Part shown: positions 11,201-21,500 of the stretch, piece by piece
How the letters are laid out: the number at the start of each line of letters is the position of its first letter
Position numbering within the stretch: the stretch's first letter is position 1
Assembly (NCBI GenBank): GCA_038093515.1
Contig: JBBPSI010000026.1
Span: 124,001 to 188,000, forward strand
DNA: 64,000 nt
Reading direction: 5' to 3'
Source of the DNA: Butyriboletus loyo
Taxonomy: Eukaryota; Basidiomycota; Agaricomycetes; Boletales; Boletaceae
Translations under genes and position numbers: made by a program
Notes under the pieces: model-generated
Told to the model about the DNA's origin: nothing
Databases searched by the model: none
The model's input: the letters and a program-made list of their open reading frames with translations, nothing else

Positions 11201-13939
11201 CTGAATTTGTCAAATGGGCAGCTACGCCTTGGGACAACCGACGACTTCTGGAAGCATTCATCGAGGATGAGGAATACTACGAGCAGATAAAGGGCGGAGA
11301 CATACTCATGCTTACCACGAGGGCGCTGGTCCAAGTTGGCTGTGCAGAGGCCCTTCTTCTGGTTGCGGTGGAGAAGGGATGCATACCCGTCGTCAGAACT
11401 CTGCTTTCCATGGATACAACCACCCCTTCGGATATACCCTCGGCGTCGCATCCTCCTGGTAGGTTTTGATCCAAATGCAAAATATCAATCGCTGAGATTC
11501 AGAACAGTTATTGTACATGCCATTGCGGCCAATGGGGATACACCACTCCACGTCGCTATGAGGCTTCCTGACGAGACTCGATGCCTCATCATCACGAAAC
11601 TCCTAGTTGAGGTCGGCTGCAGCCCTTGTGAACTCGATGCAGATGACAAACCACCGATTTATGCTGCTGTGACGCGAGGATTTATCTCTGTAGTGGAGTA
11701 TCTCCTCTTACAGGATCTGCGCCTTCCGTCGAGGATCTTATTTACAGCATTGCAAGCCACGGTCGTGAAGAGAGTCGAGATGATCCGCTTGCTTGTCAGA
11801 AAAGGGGCCAACGTACACGCTCTCAACACAGAGGGAGACGCGTTGCTGCATATGACTGCGCGGTCACTCGACAGATCTGTTTGCTTGGAGATTGCGGAGA
11901 TACTCATTGACATTGGCTGCAACCCCTTAGCGCGCAACCTACGTGGCGAAACTCCCATTCAGATTGCAGCAAAGCGAGGGTACTATGAACTCATCAATTA
12001 TCTGATGTTGTTCAGCTCATATTCGGACATCTTATCCTTGTTACTGTGTGTTCCCGCAGTGAAAATATCGATGCCGAGTTCATTCATCGGCAACACGGAT
12101 GGCTTCCGCTTGCGACCAGAAGAAGAAGATATGATGTTCCAAGCTGTCCGACAATCTATAAATGACCATAACAAATGTCTGGAATTGGCAAGGATTTTCA
12201 TCCGTGCTACCAGTCATCTTTCCGCTCGCAGTTCTGAGAGTGCAATGCTCCTTGAGATTGCCACGATACGAGGATTTGACAAGGTTGTGGAATACCTCAC
12301 TTCCCAAGCCGTGCCATTACCCCCTGAAATTCTGTTCACCGCATTGCGGTACCGAGCCTCGATGATTCCTTCCCTCGTTCGTCAAGGAGCGAATGTGCAT
12401 GTCCGGGAGGAAAATGGAGATACACTCTTGCATGCCGCCATATCGACACTCCCGGAGACTCTATGTCGCACGACTACGCAAGTGCTCATCGAGGCTGGCT
12501 GTGGCCCTTTTACACTCAACAACGCTAACAAGCAACCTATCGACATCGCTGTGTCTCGAGAGTTCATTTTCGTCGTGGATTATTTGCTCTCGCACGCTCA
12601 CAACGCTGATGCGACTCTTTCTCCCGACTTGCTGTCCACTGCACTTCGATGTTGCCTGACACGTTCAATGATGGTCCGTTTACTTGATGACCATAGAGCC
12701 ATGATGACCCATCTTGTACCCGAAGAAACCTACCTGCTACATGCCGCCCTGAAGTCGGGGGATGAAGATGAACGAACCATGCGATTACGTTTTGGGACTA
12801 GTCATAGCTCATTCGCAACGGCATTGCTTCCCTGCATTGTCATCATTCGCATAGTCGACTACTTGCTTTCACGAGACGTGCCACTGGTACCCCCTCCCGG
12901 TATACTATTATTGTTATTGGAAACAAAATTCCGCCCGATCGTCCACATGGAACTCTATTTCGATTGGATCCCAATAATCTCTTCACTTGTTCGTAATGGA
13001 GCCGACGTTCAGGGACGGGACACAACTGGGAATACCTTACTACACCGTGTTATGGAGGTGAAACCGGAGAGTGATTGTGCGGTAATGACAAAAATCTTCA
13101 TCGACGCTGGCTGCAGTGCTTCCGTTCGCAATGCGTACGGCAAACTACCTATCGAGGTCGCCGTGACTTATGGACAAACGTCCGTCGTGGAATATTTACT
13201 TTCACTCAACGCACCGTTCCCTCCCGACATCTTATTACGTGTGTTGCAATACGGAATGGGACGGCCCCGCCAGGTCCCGAAGATGGTGTCTTTATTTGTT
13301 GTCCATGGGGCCGATGTATGTGCTACTTCGCCCAATGGTGATACAATCCTGCACGTTGCCTTCAAAAGGAGGTTCAGTTACTGGAAGAACGCCGCCGATC
13401 ATCTTTTGAATATGGTTGTCAATGCTGGCTGTAGCCCGTATACACGCAACGCTGAGGGACGTACACCTCTCGAGCTTGCGGCAGAACGACGACGATACTC
13501 CAAGATCGCTGAGTACCTGCGGAATACTCAGTCGCCGTCCCAGTCCTTTGCGCTTCCCCGCCCTCGCTTCCCAAACCCTGTATCACATCAGCGAGTGAAA
13601 ATAGCTGAGAACTTGGTCAACCCCAAGGTCATCAAGTACCTGCGGAATACTCAGTCGCCGTCCCAGTCCTTTGCGCTTCCCCGACCTCGCTTCCCAATCC
13701 CTGCATCACATCAGCGAGTGAAAATAGCTGAGAACTTGGTCAAGAACGCTGTGAACACCCCACAAGCACATCTACCTGCACCCACGTCGCCGTTCTGTGC
13801 TTCACCCTCTCCTTCGTTTGTTGCTGTCTTCTCACCGTCGTTGTCCCTTTCACGCGCCTGGCCGGCTTCAAGCCCCAAGCCGGGCCGGCCCCGGCCCCGG
13901 CCTCCCCTCCTCTCCCACAACGCCATCTTTCCCTACTGA
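8215..13939 (+). CDS. NACHT-ankyrin (NLR-like STAND) protein
   Basis: Nine exons (8215-8249, 8298-8768, 8817-8864, 8923-9239, 9294-9318, 9370-9939, 9992-10355, 10423-11462, 11503-13939) total 5307 nt, coding for 1768 residues. An alpha-helical N-terminal domain (about 1-285) precedes a NACHT NTPase. Walker A is GKAGAGKS at about 288, encoded across two introns. Walker B is LVVIDALDECRE, and TSRP is the sensor-like motif. A winged-helix-like region (LRELLEG, TLSHLSVKEYL) follows. From about residue 760 to 1620 there are many degenerate ankyrin repeats with the recurrent GDTxLH, IxxGC and PIxxAVxRGF patterns. The tail is proline/serine rich. By family knowledge such STAND proteins are signal-sensing NTPases in fungal heterokaryon incompatibility and immunity. 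The last intron uses a weak GTTTTG donor, so expression should be confirmed. Related fragments lie at 14.5-15.1 and 55.8-56.7 kb. Confidence 0.88.
13514..13743 (+). repeat. Direct repeat of 107 bp (123-bp period) in NACHT-ankyrin tail
   Basis: Two near-identical units, 13514-13620 and 13637-13743, are in frame inside the last exon. Each encodes YLRNTQSPSQSFALPRPRFP followed by a short region ending in HQRVKIAENLV. The inverted paralogous fragment at 55.8-56.7 kb has a single unit, so the doubling is probably recent and local. Confidence 0.9.
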
Positions 13940-14500
13940 ATAGTGTACGATCGCACTTGTTTCGAATTCCCTGCTTTTAGTTTGCGTCTGCAAGAAGCCA
14001 TGTATCTGTTACCATGCCTTTGATTAAAATTGACCATATATTATTTAAATTAGCTTGGGCAAAGTGAACAAGTAGATATACCCGAAAACAATGCTGTGGA
14101 GATAAGATAGTGGCTATGTAGGCATTTCCTTTCTGTAAATCCAAGGCTTCATCATGTCTGGTTCCGTGGCGCCTGTTGTCTTTTGATCTCAACCTAACCC
14201 TAAAACAAAAGCACAAGAGGACAACGACAAAGAAAAAAAAATTCAAGGACAGCGTTTAACGAAAACAAGGACCACCCAGCAAACGAGAGGGGGAAAAAAG
14301 GTAGAAGAACTCGACAACACGATTGGCAGAAAGGTTTGCGTGCCACCACCAACCAGCCTTGACGTTCCTTCGACTCGGAGTTGTATATAATCTCACGAAG
14401 GGCCTTAACCATGCAATCAAGAGTATGCTTGCTTTCCACTTGACCCACAGCGTGGATAAGATCAAGTACCTACCCTTCTTATGACCGCTGTTCTAGAGAT
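13940..14500. other. 3' flank of NACHT-ankyrin gene
   Basis: Mostly AT-rich and purine-rich DNA. The first ~100 bases are also present next to the inverted fragment at 55.80-55.91 kb, so the duplication included the 3' flank. A minus-strand stretch at about 14340-14460 reads as a possible exon (VESKHTLDCMVKALREII), but I could not connect it to anything. Confidence 0.5.
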
Positions 14501-14509
14501 GCAATTGCC

Positions 14510-15095
14510 AGGATTCGGGAAGATCTGGCGAATGTGAAGTATTTGTATCTCAATGAGCGCATGCCTGAGAGCATGTTTATGCTACACTGGAACTACGAGA
14601 TGGCGAGTTTTCCAAGTTGGACAGACTATGCCTTCTAAAACTGGGTGGGTGTTGTAACCCCGTGGTCGGATCGTGATCTGAGCTAGTCTTCAGTCACATC
14701 AGGGAGGTTGGTGTGCGAGTCCAGGGGGAACTTCAACGAAAGATATCGCGATAGAACGTCAGAAGGACATTAGTGTTCGTCTGTGCAAGTAACCGTCGGC
14801 AGTATGAACCAGTCTCGCACATCCAGCTACGTTGCGCCGAAAGCGCCAGAGACTCGCGCGGTAGTCGAGCTTCACAATGTGAGTGACTGGTGTAGGGACT
14901 AGTCGTTATAAAACAGGCGTGAGCAGCTATGGCTTGTATAGTTCTTGACCAGTCGTGTCTATGTTTCCATTATTGTCATTGAAATTCGTCCATCAGTCGA
15001 GCTTGATCATAATTCATTGGCTACAATATGACTCGGTCATACCCTACCTCGCTAGACTGAACAAGTTGAATGTACTCAACGCATTGGCTACATAA
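14510..15095 (+). pseudogene. Remnant of a second NACHT-gene 5' region
   Basis: The segment from about 14540 to 14840 aligns with 8770-9060 of the upstream gene. It covers the end of exon 2, intron 2, the short exon 3, intron 3 and the start of exon 4. Shared strings include ACAGACTATGCCTTC, GATCGTGATCTGAGCT-like intron sequence and ATATCGCGATAGAA. A further match (CTGAACAAGTTG, then ACTCAACGCATTG) appears at 15057-15088 and corresponds to 9075-9112, with about 200 nt of unrelated DNA between. Frames are broken by stops and indels. Because intron sequence is included, this is a decayed genomic duplicate and not a processed copy. Confidence 0.75.
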
Positions 15096-15223
15096 AAGTG
15101 ATGTTACACTATATTCCCCCAAACGTCTGATCAACAAAGAACCCCGAGGAACGCTTAGCACATTACCGTGCTCGGTGAAAACCAAGGACCGACCACCATC
15201 CAACGCCATTCGTTCCCAACCGT

Positions 15224-17418
15224 TCATGGACTGTTTGTCGTAATGGCAGGGAAAATTCCAAAAGTTGCCTGTGCCGCATTTCCGGGACCTCCGATCTTGG
15301 CAGTCGCAAAGCTCGTACAGGGACCTTTATCCACCCAAACACCCGCTGGACCTGTCATGCGAAGGTGAGGACGGGTCAGGCGTCACGCATGCTGCGAGAT
15401 CAAGTTAATACAAGACATACCGCCAGGGACGTCGTTATACGTCCACCATTTCGCAGTCCAAAGGTCGCCACTGAAAATAAATCATATCAGCACAAGTACT
15501 TGGACGTGTTCCACTACCGCCGTACTTGTACGTGACTTGATCACCCCCCACATACTAGTGGAGGAACAAATTGTTAGCGAACGTACACGTGGCGAGATAC
15601 CAAGGGTATGGCTTACAGCGACACCTGTCTGCCACGGCGAAATTCCGGCGCAAGAAGTACCAGGTGATGTGCTGGTAGCCACAGTCGTGGTCGGTGGAGT
15701 AGTCGAAGTGGCAGGCATGCTCGTCGTCACTGGGGTTGTCGAACTGGCAGGTGTCGTCGTGGTCGTCGTGGTCGTCATGGTCGTCGTGGTTCCTCCACCC
15801 GACCCACCAGTCAGCGCGCCTTTCACGGAAATATCATACCTATTGTTGGCTAGCGCCCAGTTAGACCCATTCTATTTTGATCGAGTTTCCGATACGTCGC
15901 AAGAAACCACGAACCATGGGCTTGTGACATGTCCCACAACATCACCCCACCAAACGACGTATACTGGCTGCTCGTCTGCTTGATGATGGTGGCAATCGTT
16001 GAGGCGTCAACGTAACCCGACCCTGCTGCGCTGGAAGACGCAGGGGCACCAATGAACACCTTCACGTTTGGATTAGGAGATACTGTCTTGGCCCAGTTAT
16101 CCCTGTTGCACGAATGAGGTCCTCAATATCGAGAAGGATGTTAGACGATTGATACCATGTAGCGAAGTTCCAGTCCTAGCGCGAGGTAAGCATGAATAGC
16201 GCATATACGGTGATCGGAAATCACGTACATTCGGGTTAGCATAATTGTTGAGCCCGCAGTAGTTGTTATCTACGTGACGTGTGAGCAATAGTCTCGCAAA
16301 CTCCTTCAAGTATAATCTGCAATACTCACAAAACTGGACAAAGACGGCATCAAAGGACACCGCGTTGATTGTGTTACCAATATATGCATCGGGATAAGGA
16401 CATTGAGGGGCTACGGAGGATGTTTGACAACTATAGCATGCGAACTTGATACCCTTGCTCACCTGCGGTGATGTAATATCTTGAAGGACACAAGTATGAG
16501 CAGAGGCACGTCCAAAGTAATAATAGTACAGACAATTTGCTACCACCATTCATTAGCTGACGGAGGGTCGTCAAGAATGCAGTTAACCCCGTCTGCGTTC
16601 CACCCTCGATGTCCATATCAATCCTTTCCGACGATGAGCCACGCATAGCATGAAATACCGATGACGACGGAGGCTTACCCATCCAATACCGCATCACCAA
16701 ACGGACGGGTACTACTTGTGCCTCCAAGGAAAAGGTCCCAAATAATCTGCGCAAAAGCTTGACCTTGGGCGTCGTCCGTAAAGGACGCTGCGCCAGTCGC
16801 ACCACCGAGCGAGATGGTCACGATCTTGCCTGCATTCTGGCATGTCTGGATATCTGGAGCGAGGAACGTGCAGTTCGGGAGTTGAGTCCCGGGAAAGACC
16901 CCATTGCTAGATGTACCACACGTCTACGAAAACGCCGCGCGTCGACCGTTTTGTCACGCCAGAGAAATATCATGTTTGCACTTACGTTGGCGAGATTCAC
17001 GGATGGTAGGCCGCCTGTCGTGTTGAATACGTCCAAAAAGGCCATCGGGATAATGTTAACAGTGGCATCCTGTGATCAAGTCGAATAAGGCGGCAACATT
17101 AGAAGACTGGTGTAGTAACCTACTTGGCAATAGTACGAGATGGGCTGTTGCCAATTGGCAGTGTCACTTGGATTGATAGCGCCGTATGAATTCTGGCCCC
17201 AGTATCTAAAGGGGGGGTTCGACGAAACGACGATGAAAATAGATGTCACCACTTACATGGCCAGCTGGAAGAAAATGTGAAGACGAGAAGATCAACACCA
17301 AATGACGACTCACGTTTGTGTTGACAGACATGTCAAATGCCCCCACCATAGGCAGTGACCGAAAGAAACCCGCAACCAAGAATTGCACTAGGAGTTGTCT
17401 TGTCGCAGGCAGAGTCAT
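15224..17418 (-). CDS. GH18 endochitinase (class III type) with CBM5/12 chitin-binding domain
   Basis: The minus-strand gene starts at the ATG at 17418 with a signal peptide ([19 protein letters not shown]) and ends at the TGA at 15224; about ten short introns interrupt it. The catalytic domain begins with YWGQNSYGA, has SLGGATG on strand 3, and carries the GH18 signature DGIDMDIE, whose final Glu is the proton donor, near 16600-16690. YNNYCG and GVMLWDMS are the later barrel strands of class III/fungal-plant chitinases. A Thr/Ser/Pro linker (15660-15810) connects to a small chitin-binding module with [12 protein letters not shown] and [16 protein letters not shown]. It should hydrolyse chitin in the extracellular space or cell wall, for hyphal remodelling or attack on other fungi. 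The (ACG/ACC)n codon run in the linker is a trinucleotide repeat prone to length change. Confidence 0.88.
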
Positions 17419-17511
17419 GGCGAACGAAGACAAAAAATGGTTGAAAGCAAGATAACCCGAGGACGTCCTAAGGGCACGGGAGCGACTTGACAGAGGCTCT
17501 CCATCTATCCT

Positions 17512-17520
17512 TTATTATAA
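17512..17520 (-). promoter_or_regulatory. Possible TATA element of chitinase gene
   Basis: On the minus strand TATAATAAA lies about 95 nt upstream of the chitinase ATG (17418). Position and composition fit a core promoter, but the match is imperfect. Confidence 0.35.
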
Positions 17521-17529
17521 AAAAGGAGG

Positions 17530-19335
17530 GCCTCAATGTCTCCCAAAAGGTTCGTTGAAAGATAGTGCTGGGTTGTTCGCTGATGATCCAAGAAGGCAGA
17601 GGAGCAGACGCTTCCCCATCCGTCGATATCTTTTACTGTGGGGGCGACAGCTATCGCGGTGAGTAAAAGGCTCGAGATATCGCTGGCTCGGACGTGGACC
17701 GGTGACCATCACTGGGAGGTTCACTCAGTTGGATCAACCTCTTCTCGGTACGTACTGCATCCGAATGAAGGGAACATCCGGACAGTACATCGCCCCTGAG
17801 CTTGCCCAACTAAGGACAGTACTGGTGAGTCGTCCACACAGTTCGGTGCGCTGACCTGTTATTTCACGGAGTATCAAAACGCTAGTTCGAGATAAGGCAA
17901 ATCCTACAGATCAGACGCCGTATCACGCCTACAACAAAGCCTTCGAACATCGGCCCTGTCAGTGCGTGCGTCTTTTTTTTCGCGTCACTCTTAGCCAGCG
18001 GTAAGTGTAGCAGCCAATCATGCTGCATACTAGTAAAACATCACTTTTCGTACCTTGGGAGCGTTCTTTCATATTTTTAGGACCCGGCGGCCCATGTGCC
18101 ACTGGTACAAGTTAGGCGCATCAAGGGTTTTTACCCGATGCCCCGTCCCGCACTGTACCATTAGCAAGGCGAGCCTATACCCGGTCTCGCGCAAGTACCG
18201 CAAGGCCTACCTGACTCTGTCGCCCGGGAAGACGGATTGCAAATCTTCTCAACGTCTTTACAGTAGAACCACAAGCTCGTCACACGCAACAACAGATGAT
18301 AATCTTTGCCTTCTCACGGAAATGGCATCCACTCGACTTCCCCCCCTGTATCGTATCCTGATCGACAGCTCTCGTTCACCGCGAAATCGAATATGGTATA
18401 TTTGAGGAAACCCCTCGACATCGTTCCTTGGAAAAAGATTCTCTCTCCCTATCTCATTGCTTACACTTGTTCCTGGTTTCGTGTTTCTCTGCAGTAGTGC
18501 TTCAGCTCCCTTTCCTTCTCCAAATCCATGATCATGACTTCCAGGTCGGCCTTCTCCCGGCTGAAGAATACTCACGTCCCTGTGCGAACGACATACGGGT
18601 CCAAGAGTGGGCGTAAAGTCAGTGCGCACAACGACGATCTGAACGAGGATCCGTCTGCATATTGTGGTTATGGTTGCTTAAAATCATTCAGCACGGCCGG
18701 TTCGGTCGGTCGTCGTTCTGACTCGGAACCCGTTGTCCTGATCCTCGCAGTCACACGCGGTGAAATTTTCCGGTTTATTTCTGCCACTGCACCTTATCGG
18801 TCTATACATATGTATCAAGCAACCCGATACAGCCATGTTCGGCGGGGAAGGGGCGAATCGAACATTCAGTGGCCCATGCGTATGTGCGTATCCAAATCCA
18901 GGACAGTCGATGCTAGAGATGCAACCCCCTATACCCAACACGCTTTAGAATCGGCGATCATGCTCGACAAAACATTTTCCCATTGAATAAATATCCCGGT
19001 CTGTGCCTCTGCGGGTGAGCATTCGTACTTGTACACGAGAAGAGGGCAGTTGTATTGAAACGAACGCTTTTGGAGATCCAAGTCGGAAGCTTGTTCGCCA
19101 GTCCAGTCACCACACCTCATCGACCCAGCAGGCGTGCTTAACGATTAGCAAGCGCTGTCTCATTCGCGACGAACGAGGTAAAGAAGATGATAGGGATATG
19201 ATGATACAAATGATGATAGCCTATTGGCAACTTCAGTCCACAGTTATCCTCGGTCTTGGCGTGCAGCATCCGAAGTTCGCTATCTAGCATCATGCCATGC
19301 CCACGAGTCCAGCACCGACGCGCCGCCTATCTGTC
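17530..19335. other. Intergenic region without supported genes
   Basis: About 1.8 kb. The longest open frame (18528-18986, plus) has no recognisable motif, no hydrophobic pattern and unremarkable codon use, so I do not call it. No repeat or RNA gene was seen. The 3' end of the DnaJ gene abuts the right side. Confidence 0.45.
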
Positions 19336-21207
19336 CTAATGTCCATACTTAAATGAGAACCCACCACCCCTTCCACCAGTCTGGAAGAACTGTGAGAATG
19401 GGTGCTCGCCACTCCCTCCGAAACCACCCTGGAAGCCTCCGAATGGATTGCCACCTTGGGAATTCAGGTCGTTTGGATCATCGCCATTGTCGAAGCGCTG
19501 GCGAAGTTCTGTAAAATTAACGATTATCGAAACGTGTTCAATCAAGTAAATATTAAGAAGACTCACCAGGGTTGCTTAGGACCTCGTATGCTTCGTTGAC
19601 GGCAGCCATCTTTGATTCTGAACCACCCTTGTCCGGATGCGCAGTCATAGCGGCTTTACGGCTGGCCTTTATGTGAATACACCTTGATTCGGATAGAAAG
19701 AAAGGACTGCGTACAAGGCTTTCTTGATAGTCTTGGAATCGGCATCCCGTGCAACACCCAAGACCTTGTAGTAATCTTTTTGTTTCGATTGCTTCAACAG
19801 TCGTTGGGCTTTCTGTAGCCGACCGAGTACCTGAAAATATATACAGTTAGCAATGTGTCAATTTGAAGAAACGACGAGGCGCATACATCGCGGTCACTCC
19901 TGCCACTACCTTCCGCTGCTCTCTCGAATGCTCTCACAGCTTCAGCCCATTCTTCACGAATGAGCAACACCTCACCCTTTCCAATCCACCCGTCGACCTC
20001 TGCACTACCCTCAGACATCATTTCACTTGCAGCCCTGAGAGCGTCCTCCGACATCGCCAAGAGTGCATCACACCATACCTCACCCTTCTTCGGTAGGTTG
20101 AGCTTGGTATACGCACGGCACATCGACCGTAGGATGTGTGCGCGCCTTGGACTCGAGAACCGAATGTCAGGGATGGGTACGGAGGAGGACGAAGCGAAGA
20201 GCTCAGGTGAACCATGTGTCTGGAGTGCATCTTCAAAAGTAGACGCGAAACCGTCCCCTGGGAACTCTCTCGATGGACCGCCGACGTGTCTGACTACACC
20301 CATCCAGTCGTTGCCCTGAATGTGCTTGTCGAGTTTGGCGAAATCCTTGTCGAGTGACTTGACTAGCCTGTAAGCGGGCTTACAAGAGGATGAGTCGGGA
20401 TCTAGATGTAGACATTGTTTGAGAGGAGCGAGATGAGAGGTATGTGAGGAAGCGGATTGGGAAGGTGGGAGAAGGAAATATGCCAATCGGAATATACGCA
20501 TAAGGGAAGATGTAGTTGGTTGGGAGAGATGCGAAAGTCGGCTGCAGGCATGTAAATCAGCATCGTAATGAACCATAGCTAGACGAAGCTAACCTCAGAT
20601 CGACGACGGCACCTTGTGGGTCACCTCCTGCAAGACTGCACTCGGCGCGAATTCGACGGATCTCGGTGCTGTGACTGGCTACCCTGAGAGCCTGTGTCGC
20701 CGCCTCCGAACAAACTGTCCAAAGTTGAGCACGCTTGGCATTACTTGCTTTCTTCGCTGCCGTTTGAGCTTCTCTAATGTCCGCCATCAGTTCGTCGACG
20801 GCAGGGCTACCCGGAACCTTTGACGAGAAGGTATCGAGGGTGTTGGTGGCTTGAACAAAGTTTCCTTCCTTGGTGTATATCTTTGCCATCATCATGTATG
20901 CTTTATCAAATTCGCCAGAGGTTAGTTCTAGGACTTTGGAGAAATCGTCTAATGCATTGGAATGTCTGCTGAGCGAGAAGTAGGCGGTAGCGCGCTTGTA
21001 GAGTAGCAGGTAATCGCCCGGCGACAACGAAATGGCGTCCGTATACGCCTTGGCGGCATCACTGAAATGGCCAGCAGAAAGGAAGGCATCTGCACGAACG
21101 ATGAGAGGTTGAAGATTTGGGTGGGCTATTGAACCCGGTGAACTTGACGGTTCACCGAGGACTGGAGAAACCAGCAACAACAGTCCAGCAAGTGTAGGCA
21201 GCCTCAT
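19336..21207 (-). CDS. ER TPR/DnaJ co-chaperone, DNAJC3/p58IPK-like
   Basis: Five exons (20594-21207, 19887-20541, 19708-19830, 19567-19666, 19336-19508) sum to 1665 nt, or 554 residues. A signal peptide (MRLPTLAGLLLLVSPVLG) starts at 21207, which is why this ATG is preferred over any upstream codon. Tetratricopeptide repeats occupy about residues 30-420 (for example AKAYTDAISLSPGDYLLLYKR). A J domain follows, with DYYKVLGV and the invariant HPD in MTAHPDKGG. The protein ends in a Gly/Phe-rich tail without a KDEL-type retrieval signal. The family assists BiP/Kar2 in the ER lumen, helping fold or clear proteins during ER stress. The order TPR then J matches DNAJC3 and fungal relatives. The domain order and HPD motif are seen directly; the ER role is family knowledge. 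Confidence 0.9.
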
Positions 21208-21500
21208 CCAGGCAATAGTCGTAAATGTGTCCAGAACCACCTCACGTATGAGTATGGTATGGGTCAAGTTCAACTTGGACTGAATAAGGACACGTTCACT
21301 CTCTCACGCTGTTCTTTGTACATGTCTCAAGACACCGGTTTTGGTCCACGTTGAGCTTGTACAACGAGTACGCACAATCAACCGAAGCGCAGGAGACGTT
21401 AAAAGTGACAGTGTTTCGGGTTCTACATTATGCTTATCCTAAGTTACAATACTACATACACTGCCAGAAATACCTACAATTCCGATATTACAGCACAAGA

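Noticed and set aside
14195..14206. CCTAACCCTAAA, similar to telomere repeats
   Set aside because: Barely one and a half units; no array, so chance is the simplest explanation.
14340..14460. Minus-strand possible exon (VESKHTLDCMVKALREII)
   Set aside because: The reading is open for about 40 codons only, with no matching exons or recognisable family.
18528..18986. 152-codon open frame on the plus strand between chitinase and DnaJ genes
   Set aside because: No motif, no hydrophobic or repeat pattern, no splice partners and no TATA at a suitable distance; length alone is within chance in GC-balanced DNA.
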